From positions 128,454 through 192,453 of the forward strand of contig NZ_CP025785.1 in NCBI RefSeq assembly GCF_003076595.1: DNA of 64,000 nucleotides, in the 5' to 3' direction. Made by a program: the position numbers and the translations under genes. Every line of letters begins with the position of its first letter. The stretch's first letter is position 1. This DNA is from Candidatus Borreliella tachyglossi. GTDB taxonomy: Bacteria; Spirochaetota; Spirochaetia; Borreliales; Borreliaceae. The notes under the pieces are model-generated. The model was given only the letters and a program-made list of their open reading frames with translations, was not told the origin of the DNA and made no database searches. Shown here piece by piece: positions 20,120-30,216 of this stretch.

Positions 20120-21238
20120 CTATTTTGACAGTAAGTCAGCAAGCTCATCCACATCGATATATCCAATAATGCTGTCCTGATCCCCTCTTACTATCAAATA
20201 ATCCAACTTATTTAAATATTTAACAATACTCTTAATCTCATCATCTAGCCTTAAATTTAAAGAAGCAAGGTTACTATACTTCCTATTAAGATCTACATTG
20301 TACAAACTAAAGGCATCACCTTCTCTTTCAATAATAACATTATATCTATCAGAATCACCATTAAGACCAAAATTCATTTTAATAATATCTTTAATTTTTA
20401 AAATGTTTAGCACAGGAAGATTTTTAATAAAATTAGCTATAAAATCCGTGCTCGGATTTGCCAATATCTGCAATGGCTTGCCCACTTGAATAATTTCCCC
20501 ATCTCTCATAAAAGCAATTCTATTGCCCAACTTAAAAGCCTCAATTAAATCATGAGTAATAAATACGACTGTCTTTTTTAATTTGGCTACCAATCTTAAA
20601 AGTTCATCCTGCATCTCCCCCCTAATCAAAGGATCAAGAGCTGAGAAAGCCTCATCCATCAAGAGTATATCGGGATTAACAACCAAAGCTCGTGCTATGC
20701 CTACTCTTTGTTTCATGCCACCTGAAAGCTCATTTATATACTTATACTTAGAATCTTCAAGACCCACAAGCTTTAAAACATCAATAGCTCTCTGTATCCT
20801 AATCTTTTTAGGAATATGCTTAACTTCAAGTCCATAAGTTACATTTCTTAAAACATTCATATGTGGAAAAAGTCCAAAATTTTGAAATACCATGGCAAAT
20901 TTATCTTTTCTTAAAGCAGAGAGATCTTTTTGATTAATATCATTCATTTCAATATTATTCACCAAAATAGATCCAGCATCTATCCTGTATATACCATTCA
21001 AACACCTAACAAAAGTAGACTTACCACATCCTGACATACCCATAATAACTAAAATTTCATTTTCATAAACATCAAGAGTAATATTTGCATTTGCAATAAA
21101 AATAGAAGATTCCTTATAAATCTCAGATCTATTCTTACCATCTTCATAATTTTTTATTGCTTTAATTATTTGTTTTTTATTATTATTATAAGAAAATGTT
21201 TTATAAAGGTTCCTAATTTTAACGCTAGCCTTATCCAA
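20120..21238 (-). CDS. proV: Glycine betaine/proline ABC transporter, ATPase
   Basis: 372 residues. Walker A is GMSGCGKST, the signature LSGGMKQRVGIARAL, Walker B ILLMDEAFSAL, and the switch histidine is in VFITHDLIEA. The C-terminal 100 residues are CBS-like, as in osmosensing ProV/OpuAA. The start is TTG (21236-21238) with AGGAGG five bases upstream. A TATAAT at 21287-21292 on the minus strand may be its -10, with a poor -35. First gene of proVWX, downstream of flaB but separated from it by a terminator. Confidence 0.94.
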   Translation of the reverse strand: MDKASVKIRNLYKTFSYNNNKKQIIKAIKNYEDGKNRSEIYKESSIFIANANITLDVYENEILVIMGMSGCGKSTFVRCLNGIYRIDAGSILVNNIEMNDINQKDLSALRKDKFAMVFQNFGLFPHMNVLRNVTYGLEVKHIPKKIRIQRAIDVLKLVGLEDSKYKYINELSGGMKQRVGIARALVVNPDILLMDEAFSALDPLIRGEMQDELLRLVAKLKKTVVFITHDLIEAFKLGNRIAFMRDGEIIQVGKPLQILANPSTDFIANFIKNLPVLNILKIKDIIKMNFGLNGDSDRYNVIIEREGDAFSLYNVDLNRKYSNLASLNLRLDDEIKSIVKYLNKLDYLIVRGDQDSIIGYIDVDELADLLSK

Positions 21239-21323
21239 AGCAACCTCCTAATGCAAACATTTTAAGTTTTATACACACTAATATTCATTATACTAAAATA
21301 TTGGAATTTTCCTTGCTATAAAA

Positions 21324-21357
21324 AAATAAGGGTCTTCTAAAAGACCCTTATTTCCAA
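21324..21357 (-). terminator. Intrinsic terminator of flaB
   Basis: A 13-bp perfect stem (arms 21324-21336 and 21341-21353, loop of four) is followed on the minus strand by a run of T residues. It lies 13 bases after the flaB stop and is the strongest terminator in the window, as fits a very highly expressed gene. Confidence 0.9.
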
Positions 21358-21365
21358 GATCAAAT

Positions 21366-22370
21366 TTACCTAAGTAATGATAATACATACTGTGGCACTT
21401 GATTTGCTTGCGCAATCATTGCCATCGCAGATTGTGTCAAAATACTATTAGTTGTAGATGAAACCATTTCATCTGTCATTGCAGCATCTTTAATTTGAGC
21501 ATAGGATGCTTTTAGGTTTTCAATAGAGTACTCTGTACTACTCTTAATAGACTCGAGCCTATTTTGGAAAGCTCCAAGGTTTGCTCTCTGATCACTTACC
21601 ATTCTAATAGCATTCTCGATTTTCGCAAGTGACATATTAGCATCAACAGTAGTTGTAACATTAACTGGAGAATTAACCCCTCCCTGAGCTGGTGCTGCCG
21701 CAGCCGCTGGCGTTCCTTCCTGCTGAGCTCCCGCCTGTGCTGGTGCTGCCTGAGCCACCTGGTTACCCTCACCCGCAAAAAGATTAGCAACATTAGCAGC
21801 ATAAATATTAACAGCAATCGCCTCATCCTGATTTGCACCCACATGTACTCTCAATGTCCATGAAGCTTGCGCACCAGTTAGTGATGATGGTGTATTAATT
21901 TTTGCAGGTTGCATTCCAAGTTCTTCAGCTGTACTTACATTTTGAGCAGAAGACTTGTTTGACAACATGTGCATTTGGTTGTATTGAGACTGATCAGCAA
22001 TTCTGTTAATTTCATCTGTAAGTTGCTCAATTTCAATCTGAATAGAACCTCTGTCTGCATCTGAATAAGTACCATTACCAGATTGAACTGCAAGCTCTTT
22101 CATTCTTACCAAAACACCCTCTAATTCATTTAAATTTCCTTCAGTAGTTTGAACGAAATTTATAGCTTTCGAAGTATTTCTAGATCCCTGAGCTAATCCT
22201 CTAATCTGAGCATTAATCTTTCCAGCTACACCCATACCAGCAGCATCATCAGATGCACGATTAATTCTATACCCACTAGAAAGTTTCTCCTGAGTTTTGC
22301 TAAGATTAGCAGCATTAATGCTATTGTTTCTTGAAGCATTAATAGCTGATGTATTGTGATTTATGATCAT
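21366..22370 (-). CDS. flaB: Flagellin FlaB, periplasmic flagellar filament core protein
   Basis: 334 residues. The N-terminal D0/D1 region MIINHNTSAINASRN and the C-terminal SILTQSAMAMIAQANQ...VLSLLR are the conserved flagellin ends that pack into the filament core. The central part (about 200-233) is rich in Ala, Gln and Pro, a region variable among Borrelia and closer in composition to relapsing-fever species. The filament lies in the periplasm and sets cell shape and motility. ATG preceded by GGAGG with nine bases between. It has its own leader and terminator. The leader carries a likely CsrA-binding hairpin. Confidence 0.98.
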   Translation of the reverse strand: MIINHNTSAINASRNNSINAANLSKTQEKLSSGYRINRASDDAAGMGVAGKINAQIRGLAQGSRNTSKAINFVQTTEGNLNELEGVLVRMKELAVQSGNGTYSDADRGSIQIEIEQLTDEINRIADQSQYNQMHMLSNKSSAQNVSTAEELGMQPAKINTPSSLTGAQASWTLRVHVGANQDEAIAVNIYAANVANLFAGEGNQVAQAAPAQAGAQQEGTPAAAAAPAQGGVNSPVNVTTTVDANMSLAKIENAIRMVSDQRANLGAFQNRLESIKSSTEYSIENLKASYAQIKDAAMTDEMVSSTTNSILTQSAMAMIAQANQVPQYVLSLLR

Positions 22371-22379
22371 AATTACATT

Positions 22380-22418
22380 CCTCCATGATTAATTCAATTT
22401 ATGGTAAATCCCTTTACC
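22380..22418 (-). promoter_or_regulatory. flaB leader: CsrA-type hairpin and Shine-Dalgarno
   Basis: On the minus strand the leader has GGTAAA-GGGA-TTTACC (22403-22418), a 6-bp stem presenting GGGA in its loop, then ATGGAGGAAT, whose GGAGG (22380-22384) is the ribosome-binding site. GGA in a hairpin loop plus a second GGA at the SD is the classic CsrA arrangement. CsrA control of flaB is reported in B. burgdorferi, and fliW and csrA are in this window. Confidence 0.65.
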
Positions 22419-22501
22419 TTTTAAAAAGGATATCACAAAAATAAGAAAAAAATAAATACAATGCTAATTTAAATTAAATTTGTTAAAATTGGTTATCCAA
22501 G

Positions 22502-24502
22502 TTACCTATTTCGTCTCTGCAAGTCAAAAGATTTAAGGACTTCCTCTTGTTCCTTCATCCGCTTTACAGTGAAATCTAAGGTATTAAGCTCGCCTTCAAC
22601 CTTCTTCTCCCGATCTTCATATTTCTTTTTATAATCTTCAACCACATTTCTCTGATTGGGAATCTTAAGATCATAACTCCTTATTTTATTATAAATAAAC
22701 CCTCCGGAACTCACCAAAGGAGATAAATAATCACCAAGTGCCTTAGCAAGTCCATCATCATACACTCGATCATCATTAAAATCAATTGCAAAAAGTTCCT
22801 TTACTGAATTAATATTACTCTGTATTATTTCATTAAATTTCTTCTCATCAAGCTTTAAATAACGAGAAAGCCCACCAGATGAAGATACGGAATTAGTAAA
22901 CACCCCTATTTGACTAATTATTGACAAATTAGGATCATTGGTCATATAGGCGTTAAATATGATTGATTCTAACCTTGATTTAAGAGTCTTTAACGAAAAT
23001 TCAGCTTTAAGGATCCCTAAATTCTTGTAAGCTTCTTCCCTTTGCTCATCACTTAAATACTCTAACTCCTCTAACACATCTGATTTCTGCCCCTTAGAAT
23101 TATCTTCATTTGAACTTACAATATTAATCTCAGCAAGAACTTCATTATAAGCTACAAGGAAATCCAATAGAAGTTTTTTGATTCCATCATAATCAGGTTC
23201 AACTTGAGCAATGATAGTATTCTCTGATGTCTTCTTTAAATTTAGTGTAACATTGGGAATTAAATCATTAATAGTATTTGAATCACGCTCAACATCAACT
23301 TCATCAAATTTCAATTTTGCATTCTCTGCAAAGCTTTTTGCATTTATTGGCAAATAACCATCTCTATTCTTTGGATCAAAAATCTCAATATTACGAACAG
23401 TAATTACCCTGTTATTACCTTTATTTTCAATATTGATCTCTTTTAAATCCAAAAGTGCACCAATTTCAACCTCAACCTTCTCAAAATCACTTGCAACATT
23501 TACAGGAGGCAACTCTACAGAACCTGTATTGCTGTGAATCTTTACCATATTTATTTGAATATACTTCTTTTCCTGCAAAGGAGGCTTATGATCAGGGCCA
23601 AGATTAATTATGCTATCTTCACCCTCAACCTTAGCATCCTCAAAAGTAGCCTTACCAGGATTAAAAATAATTTTATTTAAAACACCTTCATTATCAGTAT
23701 CATGATACTTAATATCAAATTTAAGTTTACTTCTACCACTAATTTCAATATTTTCTGGAATACTTATTGAAATCTCTGAGAGAGGCTCTAATATAACACT
23801 ATTCTTAACAAGAGATATCTTATTGCTACCATTTTGTTGACTATTAATAATCTCTGCAAGATTAGGACTAAAATTTGTTGTAAGCTCACTTAAAATGCCT
23901 ATTTGTTTAGCAAGATTTAAAGCCTCATCCTTCATAATAAGTTGATTAGTTTCCCCTTCCTTTAAAGCCTGCAAAATCAATCGGCTATTCCCAGAATTAT
24001 CACTTTTGACAACCTTCGCAGATAAAAATCCCTTGCCTCTACTATTAATATCTTTTACAAGAGACTCAATATCTCCATTATTTTTAAACTTAATCTCTTT
24101 ATTGCCAACTAAAAATGTATAGTTCCCCATAGGAATCTTGAGTTCCTTTTGCTGAAAATTCGCAGATAAAAAACCATCTGAACCTGCTAATTGATTAACA
24201 TCAATTCTATAAGTTTCATTCTTAGAACCATAACGAGCAGACATAGATAGCACATCATCATCGCTAGATTTACCCGACATGTGATTGAAAGGACTATTAA
24301 GAGACGTAATTTGTCGTGCCAGTGAATTTAAAGTAGAAATTTTCCTGTTAAGCATTTGCCAAGCACTCTTTTCTTGCTCTAAATCCTCAAGTCTTTGCAA
24401 AGATGAATCTATTTTGGCTTTATCGCCTTTAAGCATCGATTCACGAATTTCTTTATTATTATATTTATTATCCAGCCCTGGAACAAAAAATCCAGAAGAC
24501 AT
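22502..24502 (-). CDS. fliD: Flagellar filament cap protein FliD (hook-associated protein 2)
   Basis: 666 residues. The N-terminal MSSGFFVPGLDNKYNNKE and coiled segment, the middle beta-rich domains, and the C-terminal coiled coil (YKKKYEDREKKVEGELNTLD) fit FliD, which caps the growing filament and helps FlaB fold in place. Start ATG with GAGGGAG upstream. It is directly upstream of flaB on the same strand but flaB appears to have its own leader in the 131-bp gap. The promoter for fliD lies in the 199-bp gap shared with nagA; I could not fix it. Confidence 0.93.
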   Translation of the reverse strand: MSSGFFVPGLDNKYNNKEIRESMLKGDKAKIDSSLQRLEDLEQEKSAWQMLNRKISTLNSLARQITSLNSPFNHMSGKSSDDDVLSMSARYGSKNETYRIDVNQLAGSDGFLSANFQQKELKIPMGNYTFLVGNKEIKFKNNGDIESLVKDINSRGKGFLSAKVVKSDNSGNSRLILQALKEGETNQLIMKDEALNLAKQIGILSELTTNFSPNLAEIINSQQNGSNKISLVKNSVILEPLSEISISIPENIEISGRSKLKFDIKYHDTDNEGVLNKIIFNPGKATFEDAKVEGEDSIINLGPDHKPPLQEKKYIQINMVKIHSNTGSVELPPVNVASDFEKVEVEIGALLDLKEINIENKGNNRVITVRNIEIFDPKNRDGYLPINAKSFAENAKLKFDEVDVERDSNTINDLIPNVTLNLKKTSENTIIAQVEPDYDGIKKLLLDFLVAYNEVLAEINIVSSNEDNSKGQKSDVLEELEYLSDEQREEAYKNLGILKAEFSLKTLKSRLESIIFNAYMTNDPNLSIISQIGVFTNSVSSSGGLSRYLKLDEKKFNEIIQSNINSVKELFAIDFNDDRVYDDGLAKALGDYLSPLVSSGGFIYNKIRSYDLKIPNQRNVVEDYKKKYEDREKKVEGELNTLDFTVKRMKEQEEVLKSFDLQRRNR

Positions 24503-24701
24503 TAAAACTCCCTCTTAAGTAAAAAGTTTAACACAGAAAATATGCAAATATTACAAACAAATTCACAGCATATTCAAAATCGCAAATAAGTATCTTTTCA
24601 AAGAATAATTTAAAAAATAAGGATATTTAAAAACACCTCTATTTATAGTAAAATCTAAAATTATAAAAAAAGTATCTTCAATTTTATAGGAGAGGATAGG
24701 T

Positions 24702-25904
24702 ATGAAAAATTTTTGTTTATTTAATGCAAAATCTGTTCTTACAGGGCATGATAAAATAGAAAATTCAGCTGTCCTTATCAAGAATGGCAAAATTTTTGAT
24801 ATTGTAACAGCCGATAGACTTGAAAAGATTGACCTAAAAGGCTACACAATGATTGATGTTAAGGGCAACTACATAACACCTGGTCTTTACGATAATCACA
24901 TACATGGATTTTACGGCTATGGAACTGATCAATGTTCAACAGATTCAATACTTAAAATGTCACAGCATCTAGCAGAGTACGGAGTAGTAGGATTCCTACC
25001 GACACTTTATCCACGCCCAGTTGATGAAATGATCGCAACAATCAAAGCATGCTCAGACGCAATAGGCAAAGAAAAGGGTGCAAAAATATTAGGACTCCAC
25101 CTTGAGGGTCCCTTCTTCTCTCCCAAGAAAAGAGGTGTTCATCCTATCTCTTACCTCCAAAAACCAAGTATCAAAATCATGAAGGAATTCATGGATGCCG
25201 CTGGCACTTTTACAGATACCTTTGGACGAAAAAGAACTAATATCGTAACAATGACAGTCGCACCTGAGCTTAAGGGAATGAGAGAACTTGCAATGTTTTG
25301 CATGGAAAATATTATAACGCTTCAAGCAGGACATACCAACGCAACATATGAAAATATGCTTGAGGGATTTCAAGTGGGAATACTTCACACAACTCATTTT
25401 TTCAATGCCATGTCAAAACTTGATCACAGAAATCCAGGTGCAACAGGGGCAGGCTTAATGCATGGAGATGTTTCTTGTGAAATTATTGCTGATGGATACC
25501 ATATTCATCCAAAACTCTTTTTAATGCTTAGAAAACTTAAAGACATAAGTAAACTAATTCTTGTAACCGACGGTTTAACACCAACACTACAGACATCTGG
25601 AAAATTAATCGCCAATGGAGACGAAGTTTATCTTAAAGATGATGGGTTATTTCATACTGTGGCGGACGATACAATAGCAGGCTCATCTCTTACAATGATA
25701 CAAGGCGTTAAAAACTTAGTAGAATTCGGATATAGCTTAAGTGATGCTATTCAAACAAGTTCATATAATCCAGTAAAAATAATTAATCGTGGGAAAAAGG
25801 GATTAATATGCCATGATTATGATGCAAACATAAACGTCCTTGACAAAGATTTAAATTTAAAATTAACTATGATAGAGTCAAAAATAATATTTAATAAACT
25901 TTGA
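24702..25904 (+). CDS. nagA: N-acetylglucosamine-6-phosphate deacetylase
   Basis: 400 residues of the amidohydrolase superfamily. Metal and substrate residues appear in PGLYDNHIHGFYG, LGLHLEGPFFSPKKRG, AGHTNATY, HFFNAMSKLDHRNPG and the catalytic Asp in LVTDGLTPT. It converts GlcNAc-6-P to GlcN-6-P and acetate. RBS GGAGAGG lies before ATG 24702. nagB follows after 31 bp with its own SD, so the two form a unit for using GlcNAc or chitobiose from tick or host. Confidence 0.96.
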   Translation: MKNFCLFNAKSVLTGHDKIENSAVLIKNGKIFDIVTADRLEKIDLKGYTMIDVKGNYITPGLYDNHIHGFYGYGTDQCSTDSILKMSQHLAEYGVVGFLPTLYPRPVDEMIATIKACSDAIGKEKGAKILGLHLEGPFFSPKKRGVHPISYLQKPSIKIMKEFMDAAGTFTDTFGRKRTNIVTMTVAPELKGMRELAMFCMENIITLQAGHTNATYENMLEGFQVGILHTTHFFNAMSKLDHRNPGATGAGLMHGDVSCEIIADGYHIHPKLFLMLRKLKDISKLILVTDGLTPTLQTSGKLIANGDEVYLKDDGLFHTVADDTIAGSSLTMIQGVKNLVEFGYSLSDAIQTSSYNPVKIINRGKKGLICHDYDANINVLDKDLNLKLTMIESKIIFNKL

Positions 25905-25935
25905 TTGTTGAGTTATCAATAATAAGGAGATCTAG

Positions 25936-26739
25936 ATGAGACTAATCATTAGGCCTGAATATAAGGATATTTCAAAATGGATTGCCAATTATGTAGCGAT
26001 GAGAATAAAAGAATTCTCACCAACAAGAAAAAAGCCCTTCATTTTAGGTTTGCCAACGGGAAGCTCGCCACTTGGTATGTATAAAAACTTAATTGAAATG
26101 AATAAACTTGGGAAAATTTCATTCGAAAATGTAGTCACATTTAATATGGACGAATATATAGGCTTAGACAAAAATCATCCCGAGAGTTATCATTCATTTA
26201 TGTGGAATAACTTTTTCTCACATGTAGATATAAGAAATGAAAATGTGCATATCTTAAATGGCAATGCTTCTAATCTTGCAAAAGAATGTGAAGAATATGA
26301 GAATAAAATTAAATCTTATGGTGGCATTATGCTCTTTGTGGGAGGAATTGGGCCTGATGGCCATATTGCTTTCAATGAGCCCGGTTCATCTCTTCAATCA
26401 AGAACAAGAATTAAGACTTTAACTCAAGATACAATTATTGCAAATTCAAGGTTCTTTGAAAATGATATTAACAAAGTTCCCAAAAGTGCCTTAACCGTGG
26501 GAGTAGGAACCATTATGGACTCAAAAGAAGTAATGATCATAGTAAATGGATACAATAAAGCAAGGGCATTAAAACATGCTATTGAGAGCGGTGTCAACCA
26601 CATGTGGACAATCAGTGCACTCCAATTGCATACAAGCGCAATTATCGTCTCAGATGAAGCTGCGACATATGAACTTAAAGTCGGCACAGTAAAGTATTTC
26701 AATGACATTGAAAAAGATAACTTTAATAATGATATATAG
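25936..26739 (+). CDS. nagB: Glucosamine-6-phosphate deaminase
   Basis: 267 residues, the typical hexameric NagB length. Motifs: [13 protein letters not shown] (phosphate loop), [17 protein letters not shown] (catalytic Asp and general base region), [17 protein letters not shown], and [14 protein letters not shown]. It turns GlcN-6-P into fructose-6-P and ammonia, feeding glycolysis. AAGGAG lies seven bases before the ATG. Converges on sodA. Confidence 0.97.
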   Translation: MRLIIRPEYKDISKWIANYVAMRIKEFSPTRKKPFILGLPTGSSPLGMYKNLIEMNKLGKISFENVVTFNMDEYIGLDKNHPESYHSFMWNNFFSHVDIRNENVHILNGNASNLAKECEEYENKIKSYGGIMLFVGGIGPDGHIAFNEPGSSLQSRTRIKTLTQDTIIANSRFFENDINKVPKSALTVGVGTIMDSKEVMIIVNGYNKARALKHAIESGVNHMWTISALQLHTSAIIVSDEAATYELKVGTVKYFNDIEKDNFNNDI

Positions 26740-26774
26740 AATGCATTTATGTATTAAGGTTTAGTGCCTAAAAC

Positions 26775-26813
26775 AAACTAGGCGTAAAGCAAAAAATATC
26801 GCAAGCCTAGTTT
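26775..26813. terminator. Possible bidirectional terminator between nagB and sodA
   Basis: AAACTAGGC (26775-26783) pairs with GCCTAGTTT (26805-26813) around a 21-base loop that can pair further inside. It sits between convergent genes. The T tract after it is weak on both strands, so termination is plausible rather than certain. Confidence 0.4.
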
Positions 26814-26834
26814 AAGAATCTCTTAAAGACAATA

Positions 26835-27446
26835 TTATTCTATTATTTCATTATATACTCTTGAAACCTCTTCCCAATTGAGAACCTTAAAGAACGCATC
26901 AAGATAATCAACTCTTCTATTCTGGTATTTAAGATAATAAGCATGCTCCCAAACATCAATGCCTAAAATAGGCTTATAATCTCCCATTAAAGGGCTATCT
27001 TGATTTGGTGTTGATATTACTTGCAATTCTTTATTTGCATGAAGAACTAGCCAAGTCCAACCACTTCCAAAAATCTTCATGGCTGAATCTTTTAAAGCCA
27101 TCTTAAGATTATCAAGATTCCCAAAGATAGCTTTAACCTCTTCTTCAAAATTTTTCAAAATATTATCTTTGTTCCCAGGCTTCAAGATTCTAAAATACAA
27201 AATATGATTAGAATACCCACCAGCATTGTTTCTTATTACCCCTTGGAATTCTTCAGGAAACCGATGAATATTTTTTAAAATGTTTTCAATATCTTTAAAG
27301 TAATTTATATTTGTCTTCTCAAGAGCAGAATTTAGATTCACCATATATGCATTATGATGCTTGGTATGGTGAATCTCCATAGTCCTAATATCAATATAAG
27401 GCTCTAAGGCATCATAAGTATAACCAAGTTCTGGCAACTTAAACAT
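26835..27446 (-). CDS. sodA: Superoxide dismutase, Fe/Mn family
   Basis: About 203 residues. Metal-ligand segments are visible: [14 protein letters not shown] near the N-terminus, the central [13 protein letters not shown], and [15 protein letters not shown] near the C-terminus. It removes superoxide. Borrelia SodA is known as a manganese enzyme, consistent with its iron-poor physiology. The frame extends into secA up to 27524, but GGAGG lies four bases before the ATG at 27446, and [16 protein letters not shown] is the normal SOD start. It follows secA by 10 bp and may be cotranscribed with it. Confidence 0.95.
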   Translation of the reverse strand: MFKLPELGYTYDALEPYIDIRTMEIHHTKHHNAYMVNLNSALEKTNINYFKDIENILKNIHRFPEEFQGVIRNNAGGYSNHILYFRILKPGNKDNILKNFEEEVKAIFGNLDNLKMALKDSAMKIFGSGWTWLVLHANKELQVISTPNQDSPLMGDYKPILGIDVWEHAYYLKYQNRRVDYLDAFFKVLNWEEVSRVYNEIIE

Positions 27447-27456
27447 AAAACCTCCT

Positions 27457-30153
27457 TTAGTTTCTTCCATGACAATTTTTATATTTCTTCCCACTTCCAC
27501 AATAACAAGGCTCATTTCTTCCAATCTTTGGAGTACTTCTAACTATTTGACCCCCCGATGAAGCATCTTCCTTCCCAGAAACGATACTTGAAAACTTTTT
27601 GTGAGTAGCGCTAATATTTTTAGACTTCTTATTTTTATAACCATTAGGATCAACATCAACTTTTATCTGTAAAGCTCGCCTCAAAGTGTCAACCTTAATA
27701 TCTTTAACAAGCTCACTAAAAATTGCGAAACCTTCTTCTTTGTATTCAGTAATTGGATTTTTATTAGCATAAGATCTAAGATAAACTGACTCTCTTAAAG
27801 AATCAAGATTTGAAAGATGCTCTTGAAATTTAGAATCAATATTTCTTAAATATTCGTATCTTAAAAATTCATTCAAAAGTTCTGATCCAATCAGATCTTC
27901 CTTTGCAAATAAATTAGACTTTGCAATCTCCATTAACTTATCTTTGAAACCCAAAATACTCATGCCCTCAACAGAACCAATACTTTCCATCATAGAAGCA
28001 AAAATTAAATTTATTTCATTTATCACAGAACTCGTAACTACTTCACCTTTAACACTATCAAATAAAAAATCAAGATACTCCCTTAAAGACAAAAGAAGAC
28101 GTTCCTTAATGTTATCATCCTCAAGAATTGAGTTTCTCTGAGCATAAATAAACTCTCTATGCTTTGTTATAACGTCATCATACTCTAAAAGATGCTTTCT
28201 AATTTCAAAATTTCTATCCTCCACACGCTTTTGAGCATTCACTAAAGATCTTGTCAATAAGGAATGTGCAATAGGTTCGCCTGAGTTCATCCCAAGCTTC
28301 CCCATTAACGCTCTTAAATTATCACCTGCAAAAAGACGCATTAAATCATCCTCAAGAGATACATAAAATCTTGATCTCCCCGGATCTCCCTGCCTTCCTC
28401 CTCGCCCTCTAAGCTGGTTATCTATCCTCCTTGACTCATGTCTCTCACTACCAATAACATAAAGTCCACCAAGGTCTTTAACTTCCTCATAATCTTTAAG
28501 ATATTGTTCCCTTTCATCTTGCATAGCTCTTTGAAGCTCTTCAATACTTGCGCCTGTACCTACCTTTTTACGCGCTCGATGCTCAAGATTACCCCCAAGC
28601 TTAATGTCAGTACCCCGACCAGCCATGTTAGTTGCAATTGTAACAGCATGTTTCGCTCCTGCTTCAGCAATAATCAAAGCTTCACGAAAATGATTTTTTG
28701 CATTAAGAACTTCATGCTTAATGCCTTTCCTGCCAAACATATACGATAATATTTCAGATTTCTCAATAGAAACAGTCCCAACAAGAACAGGCTGCCCCCT
28801 CTTATAAGCCTCGTAAACCTCATCAGTAATTGCGTTAAACTTAAATTCCTCAGTGTAATAAATAACATCATCCTCATCTATTCTTGCTACCAATCTATTA
28901 GTAGGTACAACCACAACATCAAGGTTATATATTCTATGAAATTCCTTTGCCTCTGTGTCAGCCGTACCCGTCATGCCGGAAATCTTTTTAAACATTCGAA
29001 ATAAATTCTGAAATGTAATTGTTGCCATAGTTTTATTTTCACTTGCAACCCTAACGCCTTCCTTAGCCTCAATAGCTTGATGCAATCCATCAGAGTACCT
29101 GCGTCCCGTCAAAATACGACCTGTAAACTCGTCAACAATCTCAACACCAGAACCCCCAACAATATATTCCCTGTCCTTTAAAAAAAGCAAATGAGCTTTC
29201 AATGCTTGGGTCATATAATGAACATAATTAAAATTAGAATCAACATACATAGACCCCGAAATGATACCTTTTGAAATTAAAATTTTCTCAAGATTATTTA
29301 AACCATTTGCCGTAAAAGATATTCTCTTACCCTTCTCATCAATCGTATAATCTCCATCAAGATCATCAATCTCTAAAGGATAATCCCCCGTTTTTGGATC
29401 TTTAGAGCATTCCTTTAGTAAAGAAACAAGAGAATTAACTTCCAGGTAAGCCTTAGTATCTCCCTCAGTAGAGCCCGAAATAATTAAAGGAGTCCTGGCT
29501 TCATCAATTAAAATAGAATCAATTTCATCAATAATACAATAATTAAAACTTCTCAAAGATTTTTGAGATGCATCAAAGCGCATATTATCTCTTAAATAAT
29601 CAAATCCAAGCTCATTATTTGTAACATAAGTAATATCCTTACTGTATTCCAGCTTTCTCCTATCAGAATCCATGTTAGATAACACAACGCCAACACTCAC
29701 TCCTAAAAGTTCAAAAACTGGCTTCATCCAATTTGAATCACGCTCTGCAAGATAATCATTAACAGTAACAATAATAACACCCTCACCTGTTAAGCTATTA
29801 AGATATGCAGCCTGCACAGAAGATAGAGTTTTACCTTCTCCAGTCTTCATCTCTATTATTTTTCCCTGATGAAGTACAAGCCCCGCAATAAGCTGTACAT
29901 CATAAGGCCTCTCCTTAAGACGTCTTCTAGCAGCTTCTCTAGATAGTGCAAAAGCTCTCTCTAAAATATTTTCTAAAACCTTACCTTCCTTAAGTTCATT
30001 TTTAAACTTTTCTGTCTCCCTAACAAAATCTTCATCTGCTAAAGAGAGTGCCCAAGACTCAAGCTTATTAATATTTCTTAAAGCAGGAAGATAATTTTTC
30101 AAATCTCTCTTACTTTTCGAACCAATAGTTGTTTCAAATATTGCTCTTAACAT
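27457..30153 (-). CDS. secA: Protein translocase ATPase SecA
   Basis: About 898 residues. DEAD motor motifs include [10 protein letters not shown] (Walker A), [30 protein letters not shown] and [13 protein letters not shown]. The C-terminal zinc-binding tail reads [14 protein letters not shown]. It drives preproteins through SecYEG. A TTG at 30165 gives four extra residues, but AGGAG would be only two bases from it; the ATG at 30153 gives the usual MLRAIFE start with longer spacing (14). Start uncertain between the two. Divergent from a lipoprotein gene. Confidence 0.97.
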   Translation of the reverse strand: MLRAIFETTIGSKSKRDLKNYLPALRNINKLESWALSLADEDFVRETEKFKNELKEGKVLENILERAFALSREAARRRLKERPYDVQLIAGLVLHQGKIIEMKTGEGKTLSSVQAAYLNSLTGEGVIIVTVNDYLAERDSNWMKPVFELLGVSVGVVLSNMDSDRRKLEYSKDITYVTNNELGFDYLRDNMRFDASQKSLRSFNYCIIDEIDSILIDEARTPLIISGSTEGDTKAYLEVNSLVSLLKECSKDPKTGDYPLEIDDLDGDYTIDEKGKRISFTANGLNNLEKILISKGIISGSMYVDSNFNYVHYMTQALKAHLLFLKDREYIVGGSGVEIVDEFTGRILTGRRYSDGLHQAIEAKEGVRVASENKTMATITFQNLFRMFKKISGMTGTADTEAKEFHRIYNLDVVVVPTNRLVARIDEDDVIYYTEEFKFNAITDEVYEAYKRGQPVLVGTVSIEKSEILSYMFGRKGIKHEVLNAKNHFREALIIAEAGAKHAVTIATNMAGRGTDIKLGGNLEHRARKKVGTGASIEELQRAMQDEREQYLKDYEEVKDLGGLYVIGSERHESRRIDNQLRGRGGRQGDPGRSRFYVSLEDDLMRLFAGDNLRALMGKLGMNSGEPIAHSLLTRSLVNAQKRVEDRNFEIRKHLLEYDDVITKHREFIYAQRNSILEDDNIKERLLLSLREYLDFLFDSVKGEVVTSSVINEINLIFASMMESIGSVEGMSILGFKDKLMEIAKSNLFAKEDLIGSELLNEFLRYEYLRNIDSKFQEHLSNLDSLRESVYLRSYANKNPITEYKEEGFAIFSELVKDIKVDTLRRALQIKVDVDPNGYKNKKSKNISATHKKFSSIVSGKEDASSGGQIVRSTPKIGRNEPCYCGSGKKYKNCHGRN

Positions 30154-30179
30154 ATTAGATATCAATTCTCCTAAAATAA

Positions 30180-30209
30180 TTGACTTTCAAGCATTTAAAA
30201 TAATAACAT
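30180..30209 (+). promoter_or_regulatory. Putative promoter of the 30217 lipoprotein gene
   Basis: TTGACT (30180-30185), an 18-bp spacer, then TAACAT (30204-30209). The -10 ends seven bases before the ATG at 30217, so transcription would begin at or next to the start codon. Confidence 0.4.
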
Positions 30210-30216
30210 CTAAAAC

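Noticed and set aside
20113-20166. Upstream extension of proW into proV
   Set aside because: Starts at a TTG without SD and overlaps proV; the ATG at 20112 fits the operon spacing.
21596-21844. 82-residue open frame on the same strand as flaB, rich in Leu and Arg
   Set aside because: It is the +1 frame of the Ala/Gln-rich middle of FlaB; the repeats of GCN codons generate it. No SD.
21366-22370. Naming the exact species from the FlaB variable region
   Set aside because: The segment suggests the relapsing-fever group, but I cannot separate its species without an alignment.
27447-27524. Upstream extension of sodA into secA
   Set aside because: The extra 26 residues read through the SecA zinc-finger codons, and GGAGG sits right before the internal ATG.
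28438-28749. 103-codon frame antisense to secA
   Set aside because: secA is intact on the other strand with full family motifs; the frame has no SD and a Cys/Ser/Phe-rich product typical of shadows.
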